Shown here: positions 52,520-61,447 of the stretch, one piece after another | Position numbering within the stretch: the first letter of the stretch is position 1 | Layout: every line of letters begins with the position of its first letter | Assembly (NCBI RefSeq): GCF_019049625.1 | Contig: NZ_JAFMOY010000133.1 | Span: forward strand, 372,001-436,000 | DNA: 64,000 nt | Direction: 5' to 3' | Origin: Rahnella ecdela | GTDB taxonomy: Bacteria; Pseudomonadota; Gammaproteobacteria; Enterobacterales; Enterobacteriaceae | The notes under the pieces: generated by a model | Told to the model about the DNA's origin: nothing | What the model saw: the letters and a program-made list of their open reading frames with translations, nothing else | The model's database searches: none | Made by a program: the position numbers and the translations under genes

Positions 52520-53164
52520 TCAGACTCTCAAACTGTTAAGTAAGAGGGTGTGCCAGGTGGCACAGCAATGAGCTGGATCTTACGTCATAAAGGTTTCGCG
52601 CAGAGTCCGGCCCGGCAATTGACGTTAGCTGAAGCGAGTTATCGAATGCGACAGGACAATGCCGGTGCGGCAAAGTGGTAACAAATCGAGTTTCAGGCCC
52701 GGCCACGTCTGATAGACAACAGTAAAAGCAGAGAAATGCCCTGTGGATGACTCTCTGTTTTTAATAATGCCTAACAGCGGACAAACGGTAGCCTTACCGC
52801 ATGAAAGAGACTGCAAAAGGAGAAAAGCTGAAATCGTGGTGTTTACAGCACCCGGAGATCATCATCAGATTTTTTCTGCACTTATAAAAAGCGCGATGTG
52901 ATAAACCAGCCATGCCGCAACCCTCTTGAGCTGTCGCGTGAAAACGGGAACAGAGTTGTTTAATAAATCGGCGCAATAATGGCATCTTTTAGACCCCTGT
53001 TCAACCCTGTAAATTGCGCGATTTTCTTACAAAATACGACACCGTCAGGCACTCGATTTTTACTGCAATTTTCATGCAACCCGCAGATTCTGACAGTTAA
53101 ATCGACAAATTGTCGTAAAAAGCATCATTCAGGTGACGAACACCCCCGTTGTCACAAAAAACCG
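52520..53164. other. Upstream region of ornithine decarboxylase and tRNA-Phe
   Basis: About 640 bp with no established gene. It should contain the minus-strand promoter and leader of the decarboxylase gene. Only the short frame at 52794-52865 stands out. Confidence 0.5.
52794..52865 (-). CDS. Possible leader peptide upstream of speC
   Basis: 23 codons plus stop: starts MMISGCCKHHDFSFS and ends SFMR. It lies about 275 bp before the decarboxylase start. The His/Phe-rich content and terminal Arg recall SpeFL, the ornithine-sensing leader peptide of E. coli speF, but the sequence match is weak and the ribosome site is not clear. Speculative. Confidence 0.25.
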   Translation of the reverse strand: MMISGCCKHHDFSFSPFAVSFMR

Positions 53165-53193
53165 TTGACGACACAGGCCCGATACGGTTTAAT
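53165..53193 (+). promoter_or_regulatory. tRNA-Phe promoter
   Basis: -35 TTGACG (53165-53170), 17-bp spacer, -10 TTTAAT (53188-53193), then a GC-rich discriminator GCGCCCC, the arrangement of stringently controlled stable-RNA promoters. The mature tRNA begins 11 bp after the -10. Confidence 0.8.
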
Positions 53194-53203
53194 GCGCCCC
53201 GTT

Positions 53204-53279
53204 GCCCGGATAGCTCAGTCGGTAGAGCAAGGGATTGAAAATCCCTGTGTCCTTGGTTCGATTCCGAGTCCGGGCACCA
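53204..53279 (+). tRNA. pheV: tRNA-Phe (anticodon GAA)
   Basis: 76 nt with encoded CCA. Acceptor GCCCGGA pairs with TCCGGGC; D-arm TAGCTCAGTCGGTAGAGCA; anticodon stem GGGAT-TGAAAAT-CCC region with GAA; T-arm GGTTCGATTCC. It lies upstream of speC in opposite orientation, as pheV does in E. coli, a frequent genomic-island site. No integrase is seen downstream in this window. Confidence 0.97.
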
Positions 53280-53289
53280 TATTTAAAGA

Positions 53290-53313
53290 AACCAGCCTAA
53301 CGGCTGGTTTTTT
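53290..53313 (+). terminator. tRNA-Phe terminator
   Basis: AACCAGCC-TAAC-GGCTGGTT followed by TTTTGC, 10 bp after the tRNA end. Confidence 0.92.
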
Positions 53314-53365
53314 GCTTTCTGCCATATGGCCACTTAATATCCTCTCTGGTTACGCGGGATCTTCA

Positions 53366-53698
53366 ATGAATTCTGTGTGTTACGTCCTGCTGGTTTTAGC
53401 TGTCTTTGTCAGTCTCATCTCGCCATATCCTGTCTGGATCGGTTTGCATCTGCTCAACCTGCTGACATTGCTGATGTATGGTGCCGATAAGCTTGCCGCC
53501 CGCAGAGGCTGGCGGCGGATACCGGAAAACACGCTGCTGCTGTTCGGGCTGCTCGGTGGCTGGATCGGCGCTCTGGTCGGCCAACAACTTTTCCGGCATA
53601 AAACGCAGAAACAACCTTTCCGAACCTGGTTTATGTTCAGCATCGCCGCCAATGTTGCCGCTGTTTTGCTGGGCGTCTGGATGATGTTCGGGCGGTAA
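53366..53698 (+). CDS. DUF1294 membrane protein
   Basis: 110 aa from MNSVCYVLLVLAVFVSLIS; the open frame actually extends back through the tRNA to 52979 but cannot be coding there. DUF1294 signature: NLLTLLMYGADKLAARRGWRRIPENTLLLFGLLGGWIGALVGQQLFRHKTQKQPFRTWF. Three to four hydrophobic segments, so an inner-membrane protein. The domain also occurs fused to cold-shock domains. Function unknown. It sits between the tRNA and the polysaccharide locus. Confidence 0.85.
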   Translation: MNSVCYVLLVLAVFVSLISPYPVWIGLHLLNLLTLLMYGADKLAARRGWRRIPENTLLLFGLLGGWIGALVGQQLFRHKTQKQPFRTWFMFSIAANVAAVLLGVWMMFGR

Positions 53699-53709
53699 AT
53701 GACCGACGA

Positions 53710-53747
53710 AAAAAAGCCGGGGAATGCGCTAACATTCTCCGGCTTTT
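53710..53747. terminator. Bidirectional terminator DUF1294 / gmd-like gene
   Basis: AAAAAGCCGG / CCGGCTTTTA with an inner GAATG/CATTC stem. Marks the 3' end of the polysaccharide operon. Confidence 0.88.
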
Positions 53748-53775
53748 AGTATTTATCCAGAACAGGCGATCGCCG

Positions 53776-54846
53776 TTATCCGTACAGTTTCAGACGTGCT
53801 GCTTTTTTGGCGAAAGCCAGATCAGCCTGCACCATTTCAATCACCAGATCCTGTAACGAGGTTTCAGGTGCCCAGCCTAACTGACGTCGCGCTTTCGACG
53901 GATTAACTGAGGCCTTACTGACTTCTGCCGGCCGGATATAACGCGGATCGACTTCGACAATCACGTCCCCGACTTTCAGCGCGGCCGCAACAGGGCTGAT
54001 AATGGCGGCGATTACCCCTTTCTCCTCTATACCTTTACCGACAAACCGAAGCTTGATCCCGAGTTCAAGGGCAGCAAATGTCACGAACTGACGAACCGTA
54101 AACTGTATGCCGGTTGCGATAACAAAATCTTCGGGCTTCTCCTGCTGCAACATCAGCCACTGCATTTTGACGTAATCTCTGGCATGACCCCAGTCACGTA
54201 ACGCATTGAGATTGCCCAGATAAAGGCATTTCTCCAGTCCCTGAGTAATATTGGCCAGACCACGCGTGATTTTACGTGTCACAAAACTCTCACTCCGGCG
54301 CGGTGACTCATGATTAAAAAGAATGCCATTGCAGGCAAACATGCCGAAGGTTTCCCGATAATTAACCGCAGTCCAGAAATCACTGATTTGCGCGACCCTA
54401 TTCGCAGAAGGCACATTGAGTGTGACCATATCGTTGATCGACATCCCATTAACCAGCCCGTACAACGCGGAAGATGACGCATGGTAATAACGGGTTGTAT
54501 GCTCCAGTCCTTGCGAACGAATGGCTTCCAGCATCCTCAGGGCACTGATGCCAGCACCGGGTAAAGTGGCGTGAGTTACTGTCCCGCTGGTGATATCCAG
54601 ATTATAAATTTCATCCGGGCGAATTAAGGCCAGCAATCTGCCCGGATTGGAAATTTCAGTGTGGTCAAAATGATGAATATGAAATTCAGGATGACCGGCA
54701 TGCAAATCATCACTGACAGATTTATTATTAAGAACCGGGTTGTGCGGGATAATACCGTGGACGGTATATCCTTTTTTAAGCAAAAGCTCAGCCAGATAAG
54801 ATCCGTCTTGCCCGGAGATATTGGTAATAAGAGCGACCTTAGACAT
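53776..54846 (-). CDS. GDP-mannose 4,6-dehydratase homologue with altered active site
   Basis: 356 aa; E. coli Gmd is 373. The C-terminal half is nearly canonical (NYRETFGMFACNGILFNHESPRR, YLGNLNALRDWGHARDYVKMQW, EDFVIATG), so the fold and GDP-mannose side are kept. The catalytic half is not. The first Gly of the Rossmann motif is Asn9 (ITNISGQDGS), the catalytic Thr-x-Glu is Ser125-x-Ala127 (ASSSALYG), and the YxxxK pair is Asn149 and Gln153 (SANRVAQ). The NLGAMSHV loop is replaced by NLDITSGT. By family knowledge such a protein should not dehydrate GDP-mannose. The reading frame is intact with no frameshift. Last gene of the manC-manB-GT group. It may be a regulatory or structural pseudoenzyme, or decaying. 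Confidence 0.85.
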   Translation of the reverse strand: MSKVALITNISGQDGSYLAELLLKKGYTVHGIIPHNPVLNNKSVSDDLHAGHPEFHIHHFDHTEISNPGRLLALIRPDEIYNLDITSGTVTHATLPGAGISALRMLEAIRSQGLEHTTRYYHASSSALYGLVNGMSINDMVTLNVPSANRVAQISDFWTAVNYRETFGMFACNGILFNHESPRRSESFVTRKITRGLANITQGLEKCLYLGNLNALRDWGHARDYVKMQWLMLQQEKPEDFVIATGIQFTVRQFVTFAALELGIKLRFVGKGIEEKGVIAAIISPVAAALKVGDVIVEVDPRYIRPAEVSKASVNPSKARRQLGWAPETSLQDLVIEMVQADLAFAKKAARLKLYG

Positions 54847-54978
54847 AGTAAACCCTTCGATTACAATTTAAAAAAACGCATCCGGACAGATGCACGATTA
54901 TAATTGCAAGGTTATGTTGAGTAAGATGAATCGCAGAGTAGAAAAACAACGACAGAAAAGTAAGAAATAATGATGATA

Positions 54979-56133
54979 TTAATAAACGACGCGCTTATGT
55001 TCATTAAAATTATGCCATTTATTTTTGATATACTCATCCAGTTCATTATGAAAACGTTGCGCAGAGAACTTTAACGCGTTTTCGCGACAATCCAGCGGAA
55101 GAATAGAATCCTGAATGGTATCAAAGTGACGCACAGCTTTAATAATTGATTCCGCCGTCTGTTCCCCGAAAAATAATCCGGTCGCATTCTTTTCACCGTA
55201 AGGTCTGATCGTTTCCAGAGCCCCTCCCTTGCCAAAGGCAATCACCGGCGTACCGCTGGCTTGCGCTTCGACCGGCGTGATCCCAAAATCTTCTTCCGCT
55301 GCAAATACAAAAGCTTTCGCGCGCCGCATATAATCTTGCATCACATCGTCAGGCTGATAGCCCAGTATTTGGATATTACTGCCCGATTTGGCTTTGATCT
55401 TGCTCATTTCAGAGCCGTCACCGATAACCACCAGCTTCTTATCCGGCATCTGGCTAAATGCCTCAACAACCAGATCGATACGCTTATAGGGAACCATCCG
55501 AGAGGCAGTAAAATAAAAGTCCTCTTTGTTTTCCTGCAACGTGAAGCGTTCAACATCAACGGGCGGGTAAATGACATCAGCATCGCGCCCATAGACTTTC
55601 TTAATCCGCCGCGCAATAAACTGCGAATTAGCAATAAAGTGATCGACACCATTCGCAGTGCGGTAATCCCAGATCCTGATTTTATGCAGGAACCAGCGGG
55701 CCAGTTTGCCTTTGAGCCCTTTATTCAGTCCTGCTTCACGCAGGTACTGATGCTGAAAATCCCACGCATAACGGATCGGAGAATGCACATAGCTGATGTG
55801 CAATTGATCGGGGCCGGTCAGCACACCTTTGGCCACCGCATGGCTGCTGGAAAGCACAATGTCATGCCCTGTAACATCAAGTTGTTCGATCGCCAGCGGC
55901 ATTAAAGGCAAATATTGTTGGTATTTGTTTTTCGCAAAAGGTAACCGCTGTATAAAAGATGTCGTTGCTTCTTTGCCATAAAATTTCTTTCGGGATTCAT
56001 CAGAAAGAAAATCGACAACTGAGTAAAGATCAGCCTGCGGATATAACTTAATAAATTCAGCAATAACTTTTTCGGACCCTGCAAATGTCACCAGCCAGTC
56101 AGCAACAATCCCCACACTCACATCATGTGACAT
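54979..56133 (-). CDS. Glycosyltransferase family 4, WbaZ-like
   Basis: 384 aa. GT4/GT-B fold: N-terminal acceptor domain (VGIVADWLVTFAGSEKVIAEF), SYVHSPIRYAWDF at about 115, and the donor domain with FTASRMVPYKRIDLVVEAF and the E-x7-E motif EDFGITPVEAQASGTPVIAFGKGGALETI (about 290-318). Resembles mannosyltransferases of the WbaZ/MtfB type that use GDP-mannose, fitting the adjacent manB and manC. Cytoplasmic face of the inner membrane. Between manB and the gmd-like gene. Confidence 0.87.
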   Translation of the reverse strand: MSHDVSVGIVADWLVTFAGSEKVIAEFIKLYPQADLYSVVDFLSDESRKKFYGKEATTSFIQRLPFAKNKYQQYLPLMPLAIEQLDVTGHDIVLSSSHAVAKGVLTGPDQLHISYVHSPIRYAWDFQHQYLREAGLNKGLKGKLARWFLHKIRIWDYRTANGVDHFIANSQFIARRIKKVYGRDADVIYPPVDVERFTLQENKEDFYFTASRMVPYKRIDLVVEAFSQMPDKKLVVIGDGSEMSKIKAKSGSNIQILGYQPDDVMQDYMRRAKAFVFAAEEDFGITPVEAQASGTPVIAFGKGGALETIRPYGEKNATGLFFGEQTAESIIKAVRHFDTIQDSILPLDCRENALKFSAQRFHNELDEYIKNKWHNFNEHKRVVY

Positions 56134-56216
56134 AATCTAAACCTTATAAATGAAAAGTGAGCAATACAAACCCACAGCGAGTTATTATCACTCACTTTAA
56201 TAAATTGCTTTAATAA

Positions 56217-57596
56217 TTACATACTGCGAAGTATAGAAAGAATTCTCCTGGTTTGTTCCTGCATAAGTTTTGTATTAGCGCGGGATTCAACATTCAGGCG
56301 GACCACCGGTTCAGTATTAGAGCTGCGAAGATTAAAACGCCATTCATCAAACTCAAGACTTATTCCGTCAGTGTGATCTACTTTAATCGCTTCAGTTTCA
56401 TATATGGCTAACACGCGGGCAATAGATTCATTGGGTTGTTGCAGGTAACTGTTTATTTCGCCGGAAGCAGGATAAGCAGTGATCCGGTCATTAATCAGTT
56501 GCCGCAAGGATTTGTCTTTAACATGTAATAATTCAGCGACCAGCAACCAGGGGATCATTCCGCTGTCACAGTAATAGAAATCGCGGAAGTAATGATGGGC
56601 GCTCATCTCGCCGCCATAAACCGCATCTTCCTGGCGCATACGTTCTTTGATAAAAGCATGACCCGTTTTCGACATCACCGGCACACCGCCCGCACCGGTG
56701 ACGATATCAATGGTATTCCAGCTCAGGCGCGGGTCATGGATAATACGTGAGCTGGGATGTTTTTCGAGGAAAGCATCAGCCAGCAGGCCCACAATGTAAT
56801 AACCTTCGATAAAATTTCCGGCATCATCAAAGAGAAAACACCGGTCAAAATCACCGTCAAACGCGATGCCCATATCTGCGTTGTGCTTAATGATGGCGTC
56901 GGTGGTGTCCTGTCGGCATTCCGGCAACAACGGATTAGGAATACCGTTAGGGAATGTGCCATCTGCGTCATGGTGAACTTTGATAAATTCTACCGGCGCT
57001 CCGGCGGCAATAAACCGCTGTTCAATGGCGTCGACAACGTGGCCGGCTGCTCCGTTACCGGAGTTGAACACCAGTTTTAACGGCCGGGTGAAGTTCGCTA
57101 AATTGACATAACTTAGCAGCTTATCCACATACTCATCCAGCACAGAGGCTTTTTCATAGCCGCCACGTTTAGCCGGATCTACCGCTGGAAAATTATTGGC
57201 TTCCGCCAGCGCCTGGATATCGCGTAAACCTGTATCGCCACTAATGGGGCGCGAGTTCTCCCGAACCAGTTTCATGCCATTATAATTCATCGGATTATGG
57301 CTGGCCGTCACTTCAATACCGCCATCAAGAGCCAGATAAGAAGTCGCAAAATAGATTTCTTCCGTGCCGGTCACGCCGATATCGACGACATCGGTACCTG
57401 CATCCTGCAAACCTTTCGCCAGTGCTAGTTTTAATACTTCACTGGTTAAACGAACATCGCCACCTAATACCATTTTATTTGGCTTTAAATATTCGCCATA
57501 AGCGCGACCAATTCTGTAGGCAATATCTTCATTTAATTCCATACCTAATTCACCGCGAATATCGTAAGCTTTAAAGCACGTCAATTCATCTGACAT
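56217..57596 (-). CDS. manB: Phosphomannomutase ManB (CpsG)
   Basis: 459 aa from [18 protein letters not shown]; the frame opens six to seven codons earlier, overlapping the manC end. Converts mannose-6-phosphate to mannose-1-phosphate. Phosphoserine loop [15 protein letters not shown] (about 95-109), metal site [14 protein letters not shown] (about 240-253), sugar loop [13 protein letters not shown] (about 320), and phosphate site [15 protein letters not shown]. 15 bp after manC, so the two are co-transcribed. Confidence 0.95.
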   Translation of the reverse strand: MSDELTCFKAYDIRGELGMELNEDIAYRIGRAYGEYLKPNKMVLGGDVRLTSEVLKLALAKGLQDAGTDVVDIGVTGTEEIYFATSYLALDGGIEVTASHNPMNYNGMKLVRENSRPISGDTGLRDIQALAEANNFPAVDPAKRGGYEKASVLDEYVDKLLSYVNLANFTRPLKLVFNSGNGAAGHVVDAIEQRFIAAGAPVEFIKVHHDADGTFPNGIPNPLLPECRQDTTDAIIKHNADMGIAFDGDFDRCFLFDDAGNFIEGYYIVGLLADAFLEKHPSSRIIHDPRLSWNTIDIVTGAGGVPVMSKTGHAFIKERMRQEDAVYGGEMSAHHYFRDFYYCDSGMIPWLLVAELLHVKDKSLRQLINDRITAYPASGEINSYLQQPNESIARVLAIYETEAIKVDHTDGISLEFDEWRFNLRSSNTEPVVRLNVESRANTKLMQEQTRRILSILRSM

Positions 57597-57610
57597 ATTC
57601 CACCCCAAAA

Positions 57611-59032
57611 TTAACAACGACCATAGTGATCTTTTATGCGAATAATATCGTCATCTTCCAGATAAGAGCCGGACTGGATTTCTAAAATCTCCAGGGGAAT
57701 TTTCCCCGGATTTTCTAATCTGTGCTGAGCACCAACAGGAATAAACGTGGATTCATTTTCGGTAAGAAGATAATTTTTATCTTCAAGAATAATCCTGGCG
57801 GTACCTGAAAGAATGATCCAGTGTTCAGTCCGGTGATGATGCATTTGTAATGAGAACTGTCCTCCGGGTTTTACGGTTATCCGGTTAATATGATAACGGG
57901 GCGCGGTCACTATATTATCGTTACGTCCCCAGGGGCGATATGATTCGCGATGTAAACGATATTCCCGGCGCTTATTATTTTTTAAATACTCGACGACTTT
58001 TTTAACATCTTGTACCTGATTTTTATCAATCACTAATACGGCATCTTTCGTATTAACAATCACCAGATTATCCACACCAATCGCGGCCACTAATTTCTCA
58101 TCAGTGTTGATATAACAATTCGTCGCATTGTGGGTAAAGACGTCACCATTAACGGAATTACCCTCGTCATTTTTATCATTCACTTCCCAAAGCGCAGACC
58201 AGGAACCCACATCATTCCAGCCTGCGTCCAAAGGAACCACGATGGCATCAGTGGTTTTTTCCATGACCGCGTAATCAACAGATTCATCCGGACATGAAAT
58301 AAATGAGTCTTTATCTACGCGAATGAAATCCTGCTGCTCATCTGACTGCGCGGTTTCAATGGCGTTAAGACAGGCTTCGAGAATGTCTGGCCTGAATTTC
58401 GCCATCTCTTCCAGAAAACGCTTAGCGCGGAACAAAAACATGCCACTGTTCCAGTAATACTCACCGCTTTCCAGATATTGCAATGCGGTAGAAAGATCAG
58501 GTTTCTCAACAAAACGTTGCACCCGAAAAACCGGGTCGGCATCACTGGCGAATTCCGTCCCCCGCTGTATATAGCCGTACCCTGTTTCAGGACCAGTCGG
58601 CACAATGCCGAAAGTCACCAGCTTCCCCTGCTCTGCGAAAGGAATGGCATTCTGTACTGCATGATGGAAAGCTGCAGGGGACTCGATCACATGGTCGGCC
58701 GCCAACACGAGTAATAGTGGGTCATTATCATTGCCGATGGCACTGAGCGCAGCGAGCGTAATCGCAGGCGCGGTATTACGCCCGACAGGCTCAAGAATAA
58801 TATTGTCCGAAAGTTGGTTTATTTGCCGTAATTGTTCAGCGACAAGAAAACGATGCTCTTCATTACAAATAACCAGCGGCGAAGAAACATCCAGCCCATT
58901 TAAACGGGTAACTGTTTCCTGCAGCATTGAATTATCGCCATGCAGACGAAGAAATTGTTTTGGATAAAGCTCACGTGACATTGGCCACAAACGACTACCG
59001 GTACCACCGGCCATAATAACTGGAAGGATCAT
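57611..59032 (-). CDS. manC: Mannose-1-phosphate guanylyltransferase ManC (CpsB)
   Basis: 473 aa, type II bifunctional length. N-terminal nucleotidyltransferase with [24 protein letters not shown] (about 7-30) and [11 protein letters not shown]-terminal cupin phosphomannose isomerase domain ([26 protein letters not shown], about 395-420, with metal His). Makes GDP-mannose from mannose-1-phosphate. First of manC-manB; the AT-rich 75-bp gap upstream separates it from the acyltransferase gene. Confidence 0.95.
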   Translation of the reverse strand: MILPVIMAGGTGSRLWPMSRELYPKQFLRLHGDNSMLQETVTRLNGLDVSSPLVICNEEHRFLVAEQLRQINQLSDNIILEPVGRNTAPAITLAALSAIGNDNDPLLLVLAADHVIESPAAFHHAVQNAIPFAEQGKLVTFGIVPTGPETGYGYIQRGTEFASDADPVFRVQRFVEKPDLSTALQYLESGEYYWNSGMFLFRAKRFLEEMAKFRPDILEACLNAIETAQSDEQQDFIRVDKDSFISCPDESVDYAVMEKTTDAIVVPLDAGWNDVGSWSALWEVNDKNDEGNSVNGDVFTHNATNCYINTDEKLVAAIGVDNLVIVNTKDAVLVIDKNQVQDVKKVVEYLKNNKRREYRLHRESYRPWGRNDNIVTAPRYHINRITVKPGGQFSLQMHHHRTEHWIILSGTARIILEDKNYLLTENESTFIPVGAQHRLENPGKIPLEILEIQSGSYLEDDDIIRIKDHYGRC

Positions 59033-59107
59033 GATTACCCCGCATCAATGAGAAAGTATTTATGTAGTTAATAGCGAAATATTATTATTTTATATTTTCA
59101 CAATTAA

Positions 59108-60088
59108 TCAGAAGAGAAAATACAACCACTTTCTAAATAAAAACAACAGGAGAGATAAAAAGAAAGTGATAACTATGGTAAGCATAAAAACTTCATTATT
59201 AGGAAGACTCTCAGAGGCAGTCAGGAAGTTAATAACGTAAGGATGAGTAAAATACATAGCACTACAGATCAGCGCTAAATTTTTAGTGTTAAAACCTTTA
59301 AAATAAACTCTAGTATCTTTCATTAGCAAGATAAATATGACAGGACAAAGAAGCAACAATGACAAGATAAAATCAATATGGTATGAGTCACCTTTAAAAA
59401 CACAAATATAAACAAATGTTAGTTCGGCTGTTAATAAAATACCCCCTAAGATAAATAGCAGATTTATCTTATCAACACTAATTTTTTGGATAATATTATG
59501 TCTGGCAAGGTACGATCCTATGTACATCATAGGAAAACCGAAGAACAACCCATTTCTGAAAATCCAATACTGGGAAAACACTTTATAATACAAACTATCA
59601 GGTTTAATAAACACCCTGCTGTATTGCAGTAATGCTCCTGCAAAAAAAAGTCCGACGCATATAAATATAATGCGACTTTGATTTCTTAAGAAATACAATC
59701 CAACGCCACCCGACGCCATAGCTGCAATGTACCAAAGATGATGATAACCAAATATCAGCTCTGAGAAAAATACAGCCAGATGGTTAGAATTAATATCATG
59801 CAGAGGAAGATATAACGGGAGATAGATCACCTGCCAGGATACAAATAATAAAACAACTCTAGTCAGCCACTTTCGAAATTTAAAAGAATCTGTAACATTT
59901 TTTTGAAAGTAGAAACCATTTATAATAAAGAAAATAGGAACAGCCACTCTAAAAAAACCATCAACAGTATAAAAACTTAATAGTGGATTCCCAAAGAAAA
60001 CACCGGCATGAATTGCGATTACCATTAAAATAAATACCAGCCTGAAAATATCTGCCATTTGATTTCTTTCGTTGCTACTTGAGCTCAT
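59108..60088 (-). CDS. Acyltransferase family 3 protein
   Basis: 326 aa, about ten membrane helices. The N-terminal R-x10-H motif of the family is seen in FRLVFILMVIAIHAGVFFG (about 15-33). Sequence then runs through hydrophobic segments such as LIFGYHHLWYIAAMASGGVGLYFL. Such proteins transfer acetyl or other acyl groups to sugars of exported glycans. Low GC and AT-rich codon use compared with manB/manC. Likely decorates the polysaccharide made by this locus. Confidence 0.85.
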   Translation of the reverse strand: MSSSSNERNQMADIFRLVFILMVIAIHAGVFFGNPLLSFYTVDGFFRVAVPIFFIINGFYFQKNVTDSFKFRKWLTRVVLLFVSWQVIYLPLYLPLHDINSNHLAVFFSELIFGYHHLWYIAAMASGGVGLYFLRNQSRIIFICVGLFFAGALLQYSRVFIKPDSLYYKVFSQYWIFRNGLFFGFPMMYIGSYLARHNIIQKISVDKINLLFILGGILLTAELTFVYICVFKGDSYHIDFILSLLLLCPVIFILLMKDTRVYFKGFNTKNLALICSAMYFTHPYVINFLTASESLPNNEVFMLTIVITFFLSLLLFLFRKWLYFLF

Positions 60089-60137
60089 AATTAATTACCA
60101 AAATCATTGCTACCGTAATAGATAATTATTTCTATAA

Positions 60138-61439
60138 CTATCGTAACTGCGACTCTATGAATTTATGGACAGAGAGAAGATGCTGGGAAAGGTTCTTTGA
60201 TGCTGTAACTCCGTCCGGCGAGGAATAAATATGATTATTTGTCGCATTACTATTTTTCAATAAGATATTGAATTTACTGTTAACACCTGAGACGGACCTG
60301 ATGATATTAAACTTAGAGTAAACAGCTAACACAACATCACAATTAACGCCTTCAATATTATTGAAGTAATTAGGCTTCTCAGGGTTAAGAGTGTTCGCAT
60401 CGTTATAAAATACCGAGACCGCTGTTCTGGCATTTCCGATAAGTATGTTTTCCACTCTGCAACCCGAAGAGTTATTTATAAGAATTCCTTCAGATGTAAC
60501 TGTTTTCCCTAAGTCCAGTATTCGGATGTTTTTAATGACACAGTCTTCACATAAGTTAGTTGCAATTCCGCTCCCGTTTAAACTACCTGAGGTCATGGGG
60601 CTATACTGTTGTGCATTTTCAATGGCGCAGCTGGTCGAGTTCGCAATAAACCCAATGGCGTAATAAGTTCTTTTAAGATCTGGACTGATAACATGCAGGT
60701 TTCGAGCAGAGCAGTTATGATTCGACGGCGTTTCTGGCGGCACATCAGACCCCATTCCGATCAACTGAGTCCAGCCTCGTCCCCAAATGTTATAAGCATG
60801 ACAGTTTCGGGCGTTTACAAAATTAACTCCGTAACCGCCCCAGTTATTTATATATTGCTGGGTGAACTTAGCCTCAATATATAAATCATGGATGACAGAA
60901 TTTTCAGCCTGTAAGAACTTTGGATTATCCCGAAGATATTGGCGTTGTTCTGGGTTTTTAAAATCAGGATTAATAGTGGTTACATTCTGTTTATGCAAAT
61001 ATCGTTGTCTGGCGTATTCTCTGTTGGCCTCCTGACTGGAACCAATAACAAAACCACCCCGGCCCTTTACAAACAAAGGATCCTCAAATATGACCCTGGT
61101 GCTTTCTCCCTGACCAAAGACCTCTGTGTTATCTGACAAATAAACAGGAAACAGCAGTCTGTAATAATTATCAGGGTCTGGTAAATGGATCCTGGCCCCG
61201 CCGAGCTTAGCCGCAACATCACATGCCCGCTGAAAGGCAAAAGAATCATCATTGACACCATCGCCTTTAGCACCATAGTCTAACACACTAAGTTCATGAA
61301 TTTTGGCTGCCACCGAAGTGATACCATAAGCATTATTAAGAATGAGATACGAGCATGCAAATCTGACAGAAGAATACTTTAAAAAAGAACGCCTCTGTTC
61401 ATTTATACATTCTTTAAAAAATTTATCATGATTGCGCAT
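60138..61439 (-). CDS. Right-handed beta-helix (pectate-lyase-like) protein with twin-Arg motif
   Basis: 433 aa. N-terminus has QRRSFLK at 15-21, which fits the twin-arginine consensus RRxFLK, then a mildly hydrophobic stretch ending near AA at about 47. The mature part starts with ELSVLDYGAKGDGVNDDSFAFQRACD (Pectate_lyase_3 / GH28-like start) and continues as irregular beta-helix repeats (NCSARNLHVIS, SSGCRVENILIGNA, FNIIRSVSGVNSKFNILL). No clear catalytic residues can be named, so lyase, hydrolase or non-catalytic glycan-binding role is open. WcaM of colanic acid loci is also a beta-helix protein of unknown role. AT-rich. Confidence 0.8.
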   Translation of the reverse strand: MRNHDKFFKECINEQRRSFLKYSSVRFACSYLILNNAYGITSVAAKIHELSVLDYGAKGDGVNDDSFAFQRACDVAAKLGGARIHLPDPDNYYRLLFPVYLSDNTEVFGQGESTRVIFEDPLFVKGRGGFVIGSSQEANREYARQRYLHKQNVTTINPDFKNPEQRQYLRDNPKFLQAENSVIHDLYIEAKFTQQYINNWGGYGVNFVNARNCHAYNIWGRGWTQLIGMGSDVPPETPSNHNCSARNLHVISPDLKRTYYAIGFIANSTSCAIENAQQYSPMTSGSLNGSGIATNLCEDCVIKNIRILDLGKTVTSEGILINNSSGCRVENILIGNARTAVSVFYNDANTLNPEKPNYFNNIEGVNCDVVLAVYSKFNIIRSVSGVNSKFNILLKNSNATNNHIYSSPDGVTASKNLSQHLLSVHKFIESQLR

Positions 61440-61447
61440 TGTTCACC

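Noticed and set aside
53204..53279. tRNA-Phe as a currently occupied island attachment site
   Set aside because: No integrase gene and no repeat of the tRNA 3' end were noticed downstream within the window.
52979..53698. A single 239-codon plus-strand frame running through tRNA-Phe into the DUF1294 gene
   Set aside because: It crosses a complete tRNA and its terminator; only the part from 53366 shows protein family similarity.
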